DNA of 40,198 nucleotides, from positions 1 to 40,198 of the IMG/VR virus record IMGVR_UViG_3300008267_009052. One strand, written 5' to 3'. The DNA is from a virus. Positions within the stretch are counted from its first letter, which is position 1. Every line of letters starts with the position of its first letter. Below, in pieces: positions 8,005 through 17,190 of the stretch. Below the pieces are notes generated by a model, which searched no databases, was not told where the DNA came from, and worked only from the letters and a program-made list of their open reading frames with translations. Made by a program: the position numbers and the translations under genes.

Positions 8005-8012
8005 TATTTATA
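8005..8012 (+). promoter_or_regulatory. TATTTATA box
   Basis: TATTTATA lies 30 nt before the ATG at 8042, at the start of a run of closely packed plus-strand genes reaching the terminase. Confidence 0.45.
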
Positions 8013-8041
8013 ATAAAAAATAATAGTTAAATAATAATAAA

Positions 8042-9313
8042 ATGGCTGGACTAAGACCTATTGGAAGTGAGAAATTAGAGGGTATGGAGAAAATTAATCG
8101 CATTATGGAAATTGCGAGATATAATGAAAATACTCCAACACCGATCAATGAAACTAAATCGACTGAATATGATATAACATTGGCTGATGGTAGAAACTAC
8201 CAAATCGTTAAGGAACGTAATGGTTATGTAATTAAAAGAACCTTAACTGAATCAGTTAATGAATATGAATATATGGAACCGATGAAGAATAGAAGATATT
8301 ATTCTTCATATTCTCAAGCGTTCAAAAGACTTAACTTGGTTGCTAAGGAGGTAAACATAAATGAAGGTTATGATAAGAATATATCACTTTTTAACGAAGG
8401 TGATGAAGATAAGAAATATATTCTAAAATTATCTAAAGAAGAGACTAATGAACAAGCGGCACCTGCTCCGGCACCCGCACCAGTTCCTGCACCACAACCT
8501 CAATCACAAGTACCCGCACCGGCACCAGCACCAGCACCTGAAGAAGATGTTGTTGACGATGAAATGGATGATATGGATTTCGATATGGAGGACGAAGTTA
8601 AGGACGAAGAAAATGATGAAGAAGTAACATTCAAAACAATTCAAAAATTAACAGGGAAGTTAGCACAAAAAATTAGAACTTTTAATTCTGATGAAGAAAA
8701 TAATATGGATTCAAAAGATATTAAATATGTTATCAACTCAGTATTATCGTCATTGGAATTGGGAAATTTGGATGAAGATGATAAGGAATCAATTGTTGAT
8801 AAGTTAGAAGGTGTTGAGGAAGATGATGAATTAGGTACTAATAATAATGAAATGGATGATGAATTGTCGGATGTGGAAGGTGAAGAAGTTAGTAATGAAG
8901 CACCACCAGCACCTGAAGGTGAAATAGCAGAAGATTTTGATTTCGAGGACGAAGAAGATTATCCGAAACACACTAGAAGAAGACATTATTACGACGATAT
9001 TACAGAATATGAATCTGAGAAAATCGGTGATATGTTAGAAAATATATTTAGCGAATCAAAGGTTGAGAAGATAATTAACAAATATATTGACAAAAAACCA
9101 TTAACTGAGACAAAAAAATCAAGTAAAAAAGTTATCACTGAAAGTATTAGTAAATTATCAGTTAATACACCTCAACAATTTGCGTCTCTTAAAGTTATTG
9201 AGAAATATCCAAACGCTAAATTTTTAGGTAAAACTGTATCGAATCATTTAGTGTTTGAAGCTGAAGATAAGAAAATTAGTGTATCACCAAAAGGTGGATA
9301 TAAATTATTATAA
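8042..9313 (+). CDS. Acidic probable virion protein with Ala-Pro linker, 423 aa
   Basis: I do not recognise the family. The N-terminal 130 residues form a compact basic/mixed region. Residues of about 139-170 are an Ala-Pro repeat, followed by a long Asp/Glu-rich stretch (DDEMDDMDFDMEDE). A helical segment (about 205-265), a second acidic stretch and a folded C-terminus containing KVIEKYPNAKFLGKTVSNHL follow. The architecture suggests an extended linker between two domains. Its stop overlaps the next ATG (TAATG), so translation is coupled. Position before the terminase suggests a structural or packaging role, but this is an inference. Confidence 0.7.
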   Translation: MAGLRPIGSEKLEGMEKINRIMEIARYNENTPTPINETKSTEYDITLADGRNYQIVKERNGYVIKRTLTESVNEYEYMEPMKNRRYYSSYSQAFKRLNLVAKEVNINEGYDKNISLFNEGDEDKKYILKLSKEETNEQAAPAPAPAPVPAPQPQSQVPAPAPAPAPEEDVVDDEMDDMDFDMEDEVKDEENDEEVTFKTIQKLTGKLAQKIRTFNSDEENNMDSKDIKYVINSVLSSLELGNLDEDDKESIVDKLEGVEEDDELGTNNNEMDDELSDVEGEEVSNEAPPAPEGEIAEDFDFEDEEDYPKHTRRRHYYDDITEYESEKIGDMLENIFSESKVEKIINKYIDKKPLTETKKSSKKVITESISKLSVNTPQQFASLKVIEKYPNAKFLGKTVSNHLVFEAEDKKISVSPKGGYKLL

Positions 9314-9723
9314 TGAGTTTTTTAATATACGTTAACGAATTAGGTTCAAATTATAAAGGTGAAAATATATATGAATTTATTTTCACCGATAATTTGGAAG
9401 ATATTTGGGGTGAATCATGGGATTCAAAACCATCTAATGGTTACCCTTCACCACCAAACATGGAACATATAAATAAAGTTGGTATATTAAAAACCGAATT
9501 GGTCAAAATGACCGTAATACAAAATTCGGATTATTTCTCAATGATGGATGCAATGGATGGTGTTATCGCATTATCTTGGGAAGATGAAAATGATGAGATT
9601 GACTTTACATTAAATACTAGATTAGTCTTTAAGTTTGGTGAAGAAGAACAATCGGTTAAAAATAAACTATACGAACGAGATTTCGTATTAGAATTTGATA
9701 AAAAAGTTGTATATGAATCTTAA
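9313..9723 (+). CDS. Hypothetical protein, 136 aa
   Basis: This unknown protein begins at the ATG of a TAATG overlap with the previous gene. It is acidic and beta-rich in appearance, with YEFIFTDNLEDIWGESWDS near the start and a mixed-charge end. No signal peptide, membrane segment or known motif is visible. Similar small proteins occur near terminase genes of T4-like phages, but I cannot assign a name. Its end overlaps the next gene by 11 nt. Confidence 0.7.
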   Translation: MSFLIYVNELGSNYKGENIYEFIFTDNLEDIWGESWDSKPSNGYPSPPNMEHINKVGILKTELVKMTVIQNSDYFSMMDAMDGVIALSWEDENDEIDFTLNTRLVFKFGEEEQSVKNKLYERDFVLEFDKKVVYES

Positions 9724-10585
9724 TGATAAAAAATTAAATTTAATCTCAGAAGGGTTTACACCTTCTTGGGTATTTTCATTAAATGAAGGTCAAGTTAATT
9801 TAATGTATAATAGATTGGTCGAGTCAAAATATGGTGATAAATGTGCTTGTGGATGTGAAAAGGGAACTTGTAAATGTGGACCAGAATGTAAAAAATGTGA
9901 TTGTGGTAAACAAAAACAAGAGACTAAGGAAGCTCAAATAACTTACGATCCTAAAAATCCTAATGATGTTGCACAAGCTAAAAAACAAGGGATTAACCTA
10001 AGTCCTGATGGTAAGGTTACGGCGCCACTAAAAGAAAGAGCTGTATCCCAAAAACAACAAGAATTTTTTGGCGTTGTTAGAGCAATGCAAAAAGGTGATA
10101 TACCTAAAAAAGGTAAAGCAGGTAAAGCTGCAAAAGAAATGACAAAAAAAGATGTTAAAGATTTTGCTTCAACAAAACATAAAGGTTTACCTAAAAAAGT
10201 TGAATCGAATGAAGCGAATTATGGTGATATGATTGGTAAAGCGATGACCAACAACATCAAAAAAGCTGTTAACACTTCAAAACTTAATATGGGATTTGAT
10301 AAATTAGAAGAAAATTTAACTAAATTAGTTGAAAAGAATATACATCCAAAATTGACTAAAGAAGAATTAATGAATACTATTAATCGTCTAATGAATGAAC
10401 AACCACAAATTGCTGAACCTAAGCCTGATGTTAAACCAGGTATTGATACACCATCAAAACCGGTTCACCCTCAAGATGACCCATTAAGACCTGGTAGAAG
10501 AACAATTCCAAGACCTGCACCACAGGCTGAGAAGAGTGACTTACCAACATGGTTACAGTGGAATTCAATATCGAATAAGAAATAA
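9713..10585 (+). CDS. Cysteine-cluster protein with DUF3008-like domain, 290 aa
   Basis: I chose the ATG at 9713 (MNLNDKKLNL) over a TTG 18 nt upstream. After a leader containing SWVFSLNEGQVNLMYNRL comes a tight eight-cysteine cluster (CACGCEKGTCKCG, then ECKKCDCG) that resembles a metallothionein. A basic segment follows with SQKQQEFFGVVRAMQKGD and DVKDFASTKHKGLPKK, which matches the DUF3008 phage family. The C-terminal third is Pro-rich and probably disordered. The cysteines most likely bind metal. DUF3008 has no known function. The gene overlaps its upstream neighbour by 11 nt and leads into the 491-aa gene before the terminase. Confidence 0.75.
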   Translation: MNLNDKKLNLISEGFTPSWVFSLNEGQVNLMYNRLVESKYGDKCACGCEKGTCKCGPECKKCDCGKQKQETKEAQITYDPKNPNDVAQAKKQGINLSPDGKVTAPLKERAVSQKQQEFFGVVRAMQKGDIPKKGKAGKAAKEMTKKDVKDFASTKHKGLPKKVESNEANYGDMIGKAMTNNIKKAVNTSKLNMGFDKLEENLTKLVEKNIHPKLTKEELMNTINRLMNEQPQIAEPKPDVKPGIDTPSKPVHPQDDPLRPGRRTIPRPAPQAEKSDLPTWLQWNSISNKK

Positions 10586-10592
10586 TATTAAT

Positions 10593-12068
10593 ATGAGTCT
10601 AAATAATAAAATGGAAAATATCTTGCAAGTAAAGAACGACCTAGAAAAGAAATTGGTTAAAGAAGGTTTGACAATTAGTGAAATGAACCTATTAAATGAA
10701 GTTAAAAACAATATTTCAGAAGCGCCGATCGATTATTCAGATGTGGGTGGAGCTAGAATGGATCCACAACTACAAAGATCTGTTGAGGGTGGAGAAACAC
10801 CATATTCAAAAATGGGTATTTCCAAAGATTTGATCGAATTATTATCAAGCGAATCATTCAAAGATTCTGTTGAGAAGGTTAAAGAAGCGATGGGTGATGA
10901 TTCACCAGTTGAGGGTAACCCACAACAAGTGTATATGCAATTGATGGGAACTGCTAGGGGTTGTTTACGAGATATTATTGGTAAACAATCGAGACACAAA
11001 AAAGAAATTGAAAAGATGGCAATTGATTTGGTTGCCGATCATTTCGGATTAAATTCACCAAGATATAAAAATGTACTTAAACTTAAAGCTGAATTAATTT
11101 CAGGACCTAGAGGAATGGTACAAGGAATGAGGACAAAACCTGAACAATTTTCAAGAGATGAAGTTGTTAAAGTATTCAAAAACGCCGATAAACATAAAGA
11201 AGAGTTAGAGAAATTTGCCCAAGAATTTGAGGAATTGGGTGTTGAGTTTGACTGGGAGAAGGGTGAAGAAATCGTTGCGAAGAAAATGGAAGATGTTGCA
11301 ATGAAGGAATTCGAAGGTCAAAAAAATAAAAGAAGATTTGTTAATTCATTGGTTAAAGGTGCGGCATTTAACTTGGCTCATTTGTTCACAAAACTTAATG
11401 ATAAGATTAACAAATTGGATCCAGAATTAAACAACCTTTATAAAGTGTCTCAAGCGACAATGGAACATTTATATTGGATGTATCCAAATATTGAACAAAT
11501 GGCAGCATCTGGTCAAGGTCAATTAGGTCAAGTATCAATTGATGAACCTGAAACTGAAAATGGCCCATATATCATTAACGCAAGAGCGGCAACTTTACCT
11601 CTTTTAGTTCATGAATTAATGATTGGGGTGTTTCAATTTATGGTGTGGGATTCACTACCTGAAGATGAGAAACAAGCTGGGATGGTATTAGGTGCTGAGG
11701 ATACTTTACCGGGTGAGGTTTGGGATTCATTATTGGGTAAAGCTTTTTATAAAAGACTTTTACAAATAATGCCAGCGGAATTCAATAACTTCGTATCAAA
11801 AGATGGTCAAAGTCAAAACATTATACAATTATATTTAATCAATAAAATAAGTTTATTATCACCTGACGACTTAAAAACGTTAATGGAGGGTTTAATTAGA
11901 AATTCTCAAAATGCTGTTGAGTTCGTTAACAGATTGGCTCAAGGTGCTAAGGAACAGGTGGAAAGATTACGTCAAATTCCTGTTAAAGATGAACCAGAAC
12001 AACCTCAACAAAATGATGATGAGGATGATGATATGTCATGGCTTGACGACTACGATGATGAAGATTAA
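10593..12068 (+). CDS. Hypothetical protein upstream of terminase, 491 aa
   Basis: The start is taken as the ATG at 10593 (MSLNNKMENI), just after the previous stop, not an ATG 57 nt upstream inside that gene. The protein is mostly helical. The N-terminus has short helices with (I/L)xE-type sites (MNLLNE, NISEAP). A central region is charged, a conserved-looking LPLLVHELMIGVFQFMVW segment lies in the C-terminal half, and the tail is very acidic (DDEDDDMSWLDDYDDED). I do not recognise it. Its position 3 nt before the large terminase gene suggests packaging or virion assembly. Confidence 0.7.
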   Translation: MSLNNKMENILQVKNDLEKKLVKEGLTISEMNLLNEVKNNISEAPIDYSDVGGARMDPQLQRSVEGGETPYSKMGISKDLIELLSSESFKDSVEKVKEAMGDDSPVEGNPQQVYMQLMGTARGCLRDIIGKQSRHKKEIEKMAIDLVADHFGLNSPRYKNVLKLKAELISGPRGMVQGMRTKPEQFSRDEVVKVFKNADKHKEELEKFAQEFEELGVEFDWEKGEEIVAKKMEDVAMKEFEGQKNKRRFVNSLVKGAAFNLAHLFTKLNDKINKLDPELNNLYKVSQATMEHLYWMYPNIEQMAASGQGQLGQVSIDEPETENGPYIINARAATLPLLVHELMIGVFQFMVWDSLPEDEKQAGMVLGAEDTLPGEVWDSLLGKAFYKRLLQIMPAEFNNFVSKDGQSQNIIQLYLINKISLLSPDDLKTLMEGLIRNSQNAVEFVNRLAQGAKEQVERLRQIPVKDEPEQPQQNDDEDDDMSWLDDYDDED

Positions 12069-12070
12069 TA

Positions 12071-13840
12071 ATGGCTAATTTAACAAAAGAACAAATTATT
12101 ATAGAGTATGTGAAGTGTATGAAAGACACTCCATATGCTCTTAATACATATTTACAAACATATGATAATACGGTCTCGAAATATGTTCCACTAGAGTTAT
12201 TTCCAGACCAAATTTCTTTACTTGACGATTATGAAAATTTTAATGAAAATATCGCATTAAAATATCGTCAGGCGGGTGTATCCACGGTAACATCAGCATG
12301 GATTTCAAAAAAACTGGCATTCGCCAAAAAAACACAACCTGAGAAAATACTTATTATTGCCAATAAATTGGATACTTCAGTTGAGATGGCGAATAAGATA
12401 CGTTCATTTGTCACTCAATGGCCATCGTGGGTTAAAATCGATTTCGACCCCAATAAAAAATCAACTAAACATTGGAAATTAAACAATGGTTGTGAGGTTA
12501 AGGCGGTTGCAACATCAAAAGATGCTTTACGTGGTTTTACACCGACAATATTGGTATTTGATGAGGCCGCGTTTATTGAAGCTGATAGTGACTTCTGGTC
12601 TGCTTGTATGGCATCATTATCAACGGGGGGTAAGGTGATTGTAATTTCAACACCAAACGGTAACGACCCGATTTATTATGAAATTTATGACCAAGCATTA
12701 AGGGGGATGAATGATTTTAAGATCACCGAAATGTATTGGTATCGTGACCCAAGATATACTCAAGACTTATATTTTGTTAAAACAGACGATATTATTCATT
12801 ATTTACTAAATAAAGAAGAATATGATAAAAATAATATCATAAATTGGTCGGATATTGAATTTAAGAGTAGGGATTTTGATGAAGCCAAAAAACTAATTGG
12901 GGACGGATATAAACCATGTTCGGATTGGTTCGAGCGAATGGTTAAAAAACTTAAGTACGACAAAAGAAAAGTATCCCAGGAGTTAGAGTGTAATTTTCTT
13001 GGGTCTGGTGACAACGTTTTTGACTCAAGATTGATGATGAAGATAAAAGAAAATTATCTTAAAGAACCCCAAAATAAAATGTTAGGTAATCAATTATGGA
13101 TTTGGAAAGAACCGGTAATTGGTCACAAATACATTATGGGAGTTGATGTTAGTAGGGGTGATAGTGAAGATTTTAGTTCATTTCAAATTGTCGATTTTGA
13201 CAATAGAGAACAGGTTGCCGAATTTGTTGGTAAACTACCACCAGACACAATGGCTGAAATTTGTTATAAGTGGGCGAACATGTATTCGGCATTTATTGTA
13301 ATCGATATCACCGGTGGAATGGGGGTATCAACATCTAGGAAATTGCAAGAGATGGGTTATCGTGACTTATATGTTGATGGTGAAGATATATCAAAAAGTT
13401 GGAAATACAATCCAAAATCGGCCGAAAAGATTCCGGGTCTTAACTTTAATAATAAACGAGTTCAGATTATTGCGTCTTATGAAGAGGCGATGAGGCACGA
13501 TTTTAAGATATATAGTTCAAGACTATATAATGAAATGGACACATTCGTGTATATTAATGGTAGACCTGATCACCAAAAGGGTAGACATGATGACTTAATC
13601 ATGTCAATTGCTATGGCAACATACGTGGGTGAAACATCATTTTCAAAATTAACAAAAGTTACTGAACAAACAAAAGCAATGATTGATTCTTGGTCGGTTA
13701 ATAATAATGAAAATCAAAAACGTATGATGGACTTCAATCCGAACATTCCAACATACGATGAACGAAGTGGTCAATTCGGTCGTCAAAATATCTCAAGACA
13801 AGACTATATGAACTACGGTTGGTTATTTGGTACTAGATAA
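12071..13840 (+). CDS. Large terminase subunit (gp17-like)
   Basis: This is the DNA-packaging motor. The ATPase domain has a Q/P-loop region KYRQAGVSTVTS (residues 64-75) and Walker B ILVFDEAAF (160-168), followed by the coupling motif VISTPNG. The RNase H-like nuclease has acidic residues in MGVDVSRGDSED (about 357-368), FIVIDITGG (about 405-413) and HDDLIMSIA (about 505). The P-loop reads RQAGVST where T4 gp17 has RQLGKTT, so the usual lysine is Val here. The length of 589 aa is normal. It lies directly upstream of portal, as in T4 but without sheath and tube genes between them. Confidence 0.95.
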   Translation: MANLTKEQIIIEYVKCMKDTPYALNTYLQTYDNTVSKYVPLELFPDQISLLDDYENFNENIALKYRQAGVSTVTSAWISKKLAFAKKTQPEKILIIANKLDTSVEMANKIRSFVTQWPSWVKIDFDPNKKSTKHWKLNNGCEVKAVATSKDALRGFTPTILVFDEAAFIEADSDFWSACMASLSTGGKVIVISTPNGNDPIYYEIYDQALRGMNDFKITEMYWYRDPRYTQDLYFVKTDDIIHYLLNKEEYDKNNIINWSDIEFKSRDFDEAKKLIGDGYKPCSDWFERMVKKLKYDKRKVSQELECNFLGSGDNVFDSRLMMKIKENYLKEPQNKMLGNQLWIWKEPVIGHKYIMGVDVSRGDSEDFSSFQIVDFDNREQVAEFVGKLPPDTMAEICYKWANMYSAFIVIDITGGMGVSTSRKLQEMGYRDLYVDGEDISKSWKYNPKSAEKIPGLNFNNKRVQIIASYEEAMRHDFKIYSSRLYNEMDTFVYINGRPDHQKGRHDDLIMSIAMATYVGETSFSKLTKVTEQTKAMIDSWSVNNNENQKRMMDFNPNIPTYDERSGQFGRQNISRQDYMNYGWLFGTR

Positions 13841-13848
13841 TATTTATA
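13841..13848 (+). promoter_or_regulatory. TATTTATA box before portal
   Basis: TATTTATA begins right after the terminase stop codon and lies 45 nt before the portal ATG at 13893. Confidence 0.4.
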
Positions 13849-13892
13849 AGATATGGTATTGAAGTATCATAAAAAAAAATTATAATTATAGT

Positions 13893-16673
13893 ATGGAAAA
13901 TAAAAATCAACTAACCATTTGGCAGAAGTTAACAAAAACATTTGGACCAAATTCATTATTGAATCAAGATTATCCCGTATATAAGTTTGATAAGAAGGAG
14001 TTACTAAAAACAAAATCGAAGGATGAGTATGAACATGAAAAACTTCAGGCTCAACAATCATTTTTCTTATCATCTCAATGGTCTAAGATTGAAACCAATT
14101 TATATAATCAAGCGGTATATTATGAACCAACAAGATTGGCTTCATTTTATGATTACGAAAGTATGGAATTTTGTATTGCGGGGGACACAAAAATCGCAAC
14201 ACCTGATGGTTTTGTAACAATTAAAGAATTAGCAGATAAGGGTCGTGACTACGAATTTATAACATATGCGTACGATCATAACCTTAAAAAGGTGGTCCCG
14301 GCAATGGCAAGAAATGCTCATTATACGAGAGATGAAATGACTTATAAAGTCACTTTTGATGATGGTTCTTTTATTATCACCACATGGGAACATCAATTGA
14401 TGAAAAGAGATGGTTCTTTTGAAAGGGTTATGAACTTAAAAGAAGGGGATTCAATGATGCCGTTCTATAGAAAATCATTTTACAATAATCAACGATACCA
14501 TTGGGTTTATACTTGTAATTCATCAGAAGGTCATCATGGTTGGATTTCAGAACACAATTTAATTGCTGAATGGTTTTACGAAACTAAAATCAATAAGGAC
14601 GAGGAGGTTCATCATATTGATTTTAACGGAAAGAACAACTTACCAAGTAATCTTCAGATAATGAAAATTGCCGAACATCGAGCATATCACGCTATACTAA
14701 ATAATGAAAAATTATGGGCTAACGAGGAATATAGGACTAAGATGATTGAGGTTGGGAGAAGAAAAGGTAAAATGAGTTGGGATGGTAAACGAAGTGGTAC
14801 TAATAATCCAGCTTATTTCCATCTACCATTTGACTTGTTAATTGAAACTGCGAGAAGTGAAAAAACGTTACGTAAAACAGCATCAAAATTAAAGGTTTCA
14901 ATAAGAAAAATTCAAAGAGAAATTGTTAATTCAGGTTATAATGATTGGATCACTTTTTTAGATGCGTATGGGATTGAAAAATCGGTATATTCGGTTGCAA
15001 GATGTAAAGGTGATGTACTAACATTAAACCATAAAATAGTTTCAATCGAACCTCACGAAGTTATTCCGGTTTACGATTTAACTGTTCCAGGTTATAAGAA
15101 TTTTGCGACTGATACTATATTCTCACACAATACTCCAGAAATCTCGGCAGCGTTAGACATTTATTCGGAAGAATCGACTACGGTGGATCAAAATGGCCAT
15201 ATGTTACAAATATATTCTGAATCAAAAAGAATTAAGAGTTTATTAGCCGATTTATTTAATAATACATTGGACGTAAATACTAACTTACCAATGTGGATAA
15301 GAAATTTGTCTAAATATGGTGATAATTTTGTATATCTTAAATTAGATTCTGAGAAAGGTGTTGTTGGATGTATGCAATTACCTAACGTTGAAATTGAACG
15401 ACTGGAGAGAGGTATGCCAGCCAAACCAATGAATGTTAATGAACCGGCTGAAAATAAAGGTTTAAGATTCGTATGGAAGGCTAAAGATATGGAATTCAAT
15501 GCTTGGGAAATCGCTCACTTTAGATTACTAGGTGACGATAGAAAATTACCATATGGAACATCAATGTTAGAAAAGGCTAGACGTATATGGAAACAATTAA
15601 TGTTGGCTGAAGATGCGATGTTAATTTATAGAACATCAAGAGCGCCTGAAAGAAGGGTATTTAAGGTGTTTGTGGGTAATATGGATGATAAAGATGTTGA
15701 GGCTTACGTTCAACGTGTTGCAAATAAATTCAAACGTGACCAAGTGGTGGATTCTAAAACGGGTAACGTGGATATGAGATTTAATCAAATGGCGGTAGAC
15801 CAAGATTACTTTATTCCTGTTCGTGACCCGGCAGCACCTAATCCAATTGATACGTTGGCTGGTGCACAGAATTTAGGTGAGATTGCCGATATTGAATATA
15901 TCCAAAAGAAACTTTTAACTGCATTACGTGTTCCAAAGGCATTCTTAGGTTTTGAGGAACCTGTAGGTGGTGGTAAAGATTTATCATTGATGGATATACG
16001 TTTTGCCAGAACAATCAATAGAATTCAAAAATGTGTAATATCTGAGTTAAATAAAATTGCTATCATTCATTTATTTTTATTAGGATTTGAAGATGAATTA
16101 AAAAACTTCACGTTAGGTTTGACAAATCCATCAAGTCAGGCCGATCTACTAAAAGTTGATATTTGGAAAGAGAAAATATTATTGTATAAAGATGCTGTTG
16201 CACCAATTCAAGATTCATTAGCTGCGGTATCCGCATCATGGGCTAAGAAACATATATTGGGATTCTCAGATGAGGAAATAAAACTTGATCTACAACAACA
16301 ACGAATTGAACGGGCGGTTGCTAGTGAATTAACTAACACACCGACAATTATAACTCACACAGGTATATTTGATAACTTAGATAAGTTATATGGCACCAAA
16401 TCAGGTGGAACTCAAACTGCGTCATCAGAATCAGTACCACCACCACCACCATCAGGGGGTATGGATATGGGCGAACCAATGATGCCACCACCTCCAGGAC
16501 CTGAACCAGGTGGTGAAGCGGGTGTAACGCCTGAATCATTCAGACCTAACAATTTGAAAATTCTTTTAGAAAGTGATAATTTAACTGAAGAAGATTCATT
16601 CATTGACTTATCAAAAGGGAAGAATTACTTGGGAGATATTGAAGATGAATTAAATAGACTTCTAAGGGACTAA
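13893..16673 (+). CDS. Portal protein (gp20-like) containing an HNH intein
   Basis: The host protein is a T4-like portal, the ring at the capsid vertex through which DNA passes. Recognisable parts are TPEISAALDIYSEEST, WEIAHFRLLGDDRKLPYGTSMLEKARRIWKQL, RAPERRVFKVFVG and LTALRVPKAFLGFEEPVGGGKDLS. Residues 94-413 are an intein, so the mature protein is about 606 aa, near the family size. The insertion falls in the conserved motif MEF-TPEIS, and the +1 residue is Thr. The C-terminal region has Pro-rich linkers (PPPPPSGG) and an acidic helix. Splicing is needed for a working portal. A terminator follows. Confidence 0.95.
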   Translation: MENKNQLTIWQKLTKTFGPNSLLNQDYPVYKFDKKELLKTKSKDEYEHEKLQAQQSFFLSSQWSKIETNLYNQAVYYEPTRLASFYDYESMEFCIAGDTKIATPDGFVTIKELADKGRDYEFITYAYDHNLKKVVPAMARNAHYTRDEMTYKVTFDDGSFIITTWEHQLMKRDGSFERVMNLKEGDSMMPFYRKSFYNNQRYHWVYTCNSSEGHHGWISEHNLIAEWFYETKINKDEEVHHIDFNGKNNLPSNLQIMKIAEHRAYHAILNNEKLWANEEYRTKMIEVGRRKGKMSWDGKRSGTNNPAYFHLPFDLLIETARSEKTLRKTASKLKVSIRKIQREIVNSGYNDWITFLDAYGIEKSVYSVARCKGDVLTLNHKIVSIEPHEVIPVYDLTVPGYKNFATDTIFSHNTPEISAALDIYSEESTTVDQNGHMLQIYSESKRIKSLLADLFNNTLDVNTNLPMWIRNLSKYGDNFVYLKLDSEKGVVGCMQLPNVEIERLERGMPAKPMNVNEPAENKGLRFVWKAKDMEFNAWEIAHFRLLGDDRKLPYGTSMLEKARRIWKQLMLAEDAMLIYRTSRAPERRVFKVFVGNMDDKDVEAYVQRVANKFKRDQVVDSKTGNVDMRFNQMAVDQDYFIPVRDPAAPNPIDTLAGAQNLGEIADIEYIQKKLLTALRVPKAFLGFEEPVGGGKDLSLMDIRFARTINRIQKCVISELNKIAIIHLFLLGFEDELKNFTLGLTNPSSQADLLKVDIWKEKILLYKDAVAPIQDSLAAVSASWAKKHILGFSDEEIKLDLQQQRIERAVASELTNTPTIITHTGIFDNLDKLYGTKSGGTQTASSESVPPPPPSGGMDMGEPMMPPPPGPEPGGEAGVTPESFRPNNLKILLESDNLTEEDSFIDLSKGKNYLGDIEDELNRLLRD
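14172..15131 (+). other. Intein in portal with HNH endonuclease domain (320 aa)
   Basis: The intein begins CIAGDTKIATPDGFVTIKEL (block A) and has a block B-like ITTWEHQLM. An HNH endonuclease core follows, EEVHHIDFNGKNNLPSNLQIM with EHRAYH. Then comes a helix-turn-helix-like stretch (LRKTASKLKVSIRKIQREI), and the end is VYDLTVPGYKNFATDTIFSHN before Thr. All splicing residues are present: Cys1, block B His, and the penultimate His with the terminal Asn. Most inteins of this size carry LAGLIDADG nucleases; the HNH type is less common. Confidence 0.93.
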
Positions 16674-16690
16674 TTAACCAAATTAAAAAT

Positions 16691-16720
16691 AACCCATTCT
16701 ATTATAGGATGGGTTTTTTT
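16691..16720 (+). terminator. Rho-independent terminator after portal
   Basis: AACCCAT pairs with ATGGGTT around an AT-rich loop, followed by TTTTTT. Confidence 0.85.
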
Positions 16721-16734
16721 ATTATATTTGTGTC

Positions 16735-17142
16735 ATGAAGAATCATAAGGAAATATTGAGACAAAAAGTGTTAAAACATGGGTGGATAAACGTTGCTGAG
16801 AGAATTGGGGGATTTGATATCCTGTATAAACACGCGTTTAATAATGACTACAATGAATTCTTAAACTTATTTAATAACCTTGAAGTTGTTCCGAGTGAAC
16901 AAAATTCTGAATTTATATTATATCGTTTTGAAAAGGGGAATAATGTTATAATGTATAATACAAAAAGTGGTTATGTTTACGTGAATTTTGAACTTATTTG
17001 GTCATTTTTTGAAGGTCTTAAACATGAAAAAATTCAGGATATTATGGAGAAGTGGTTAGATGGGGTATATAATTTAAGTGGAATTAATCCAGTTTCAAGT
17101 CCAGAAATTGAATATTCTCGTTGGGTATGGTCAGCGACTTAA
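16735..17142 (+). CDS. Hypothetical protein, 135 aa (paralogue of 17191-17649)
   Basis: The protein is unknown. It shares LK-GW--V-E-IG and the block FNNDYNEFLNLFNNL with the next gene, and both end in a Trp-rich helix then LSGINPVS or LTEINPIS. It lacks the N-terminal leader of the second copy. TATATTTG at 16723-16730, 4 nt before the ATG, resembles a host -7 element, but no TTTG lies 19-21 nt upstream. The pair arose by tandem duplication. It may be a virion or host-interaction protein. Confidence 0.72.
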   Translation: MKNHKEILRQKVLKHGWINVAERIGGFDILYKHAFNNDYNEFLNLFNNLEVVPSEQNSEFILYRFEKGNNVIMYNTKSGYVYVNFELIWSFFEGLKHEKIQDIMEKWLDGVYNLSGINPVSSPEIEYSRWVWSAT

Positions 17143-17169
17143 CCCAATAAAGTTTTTTAATTTCCGTGG

Positions 17170-17177
17170 TATTTATT
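17170..17177 (+). promoter_or_regulatory. TATTTATT box in a duplicated promoter segment
   Basis: The box lies 13 nt before the ATG at 17191. The surrounding segment (AGTTTTTTAATTTCCGTGG) is nearly identical to the one at 17650-17667, so the promoter was duplicated with the gene. Confidence 0.5.
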
Positions 17178-17190
17178 AATAAAATCATAC

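Noticed and set aside
9840-9910. Zinc-ribbon nuclease or transposase
   Set aside because: The cysteines are spaced C-x-C-x-C as in metallothioneins, without the two CxxC pairs and partner domain of a zinc ribbon.
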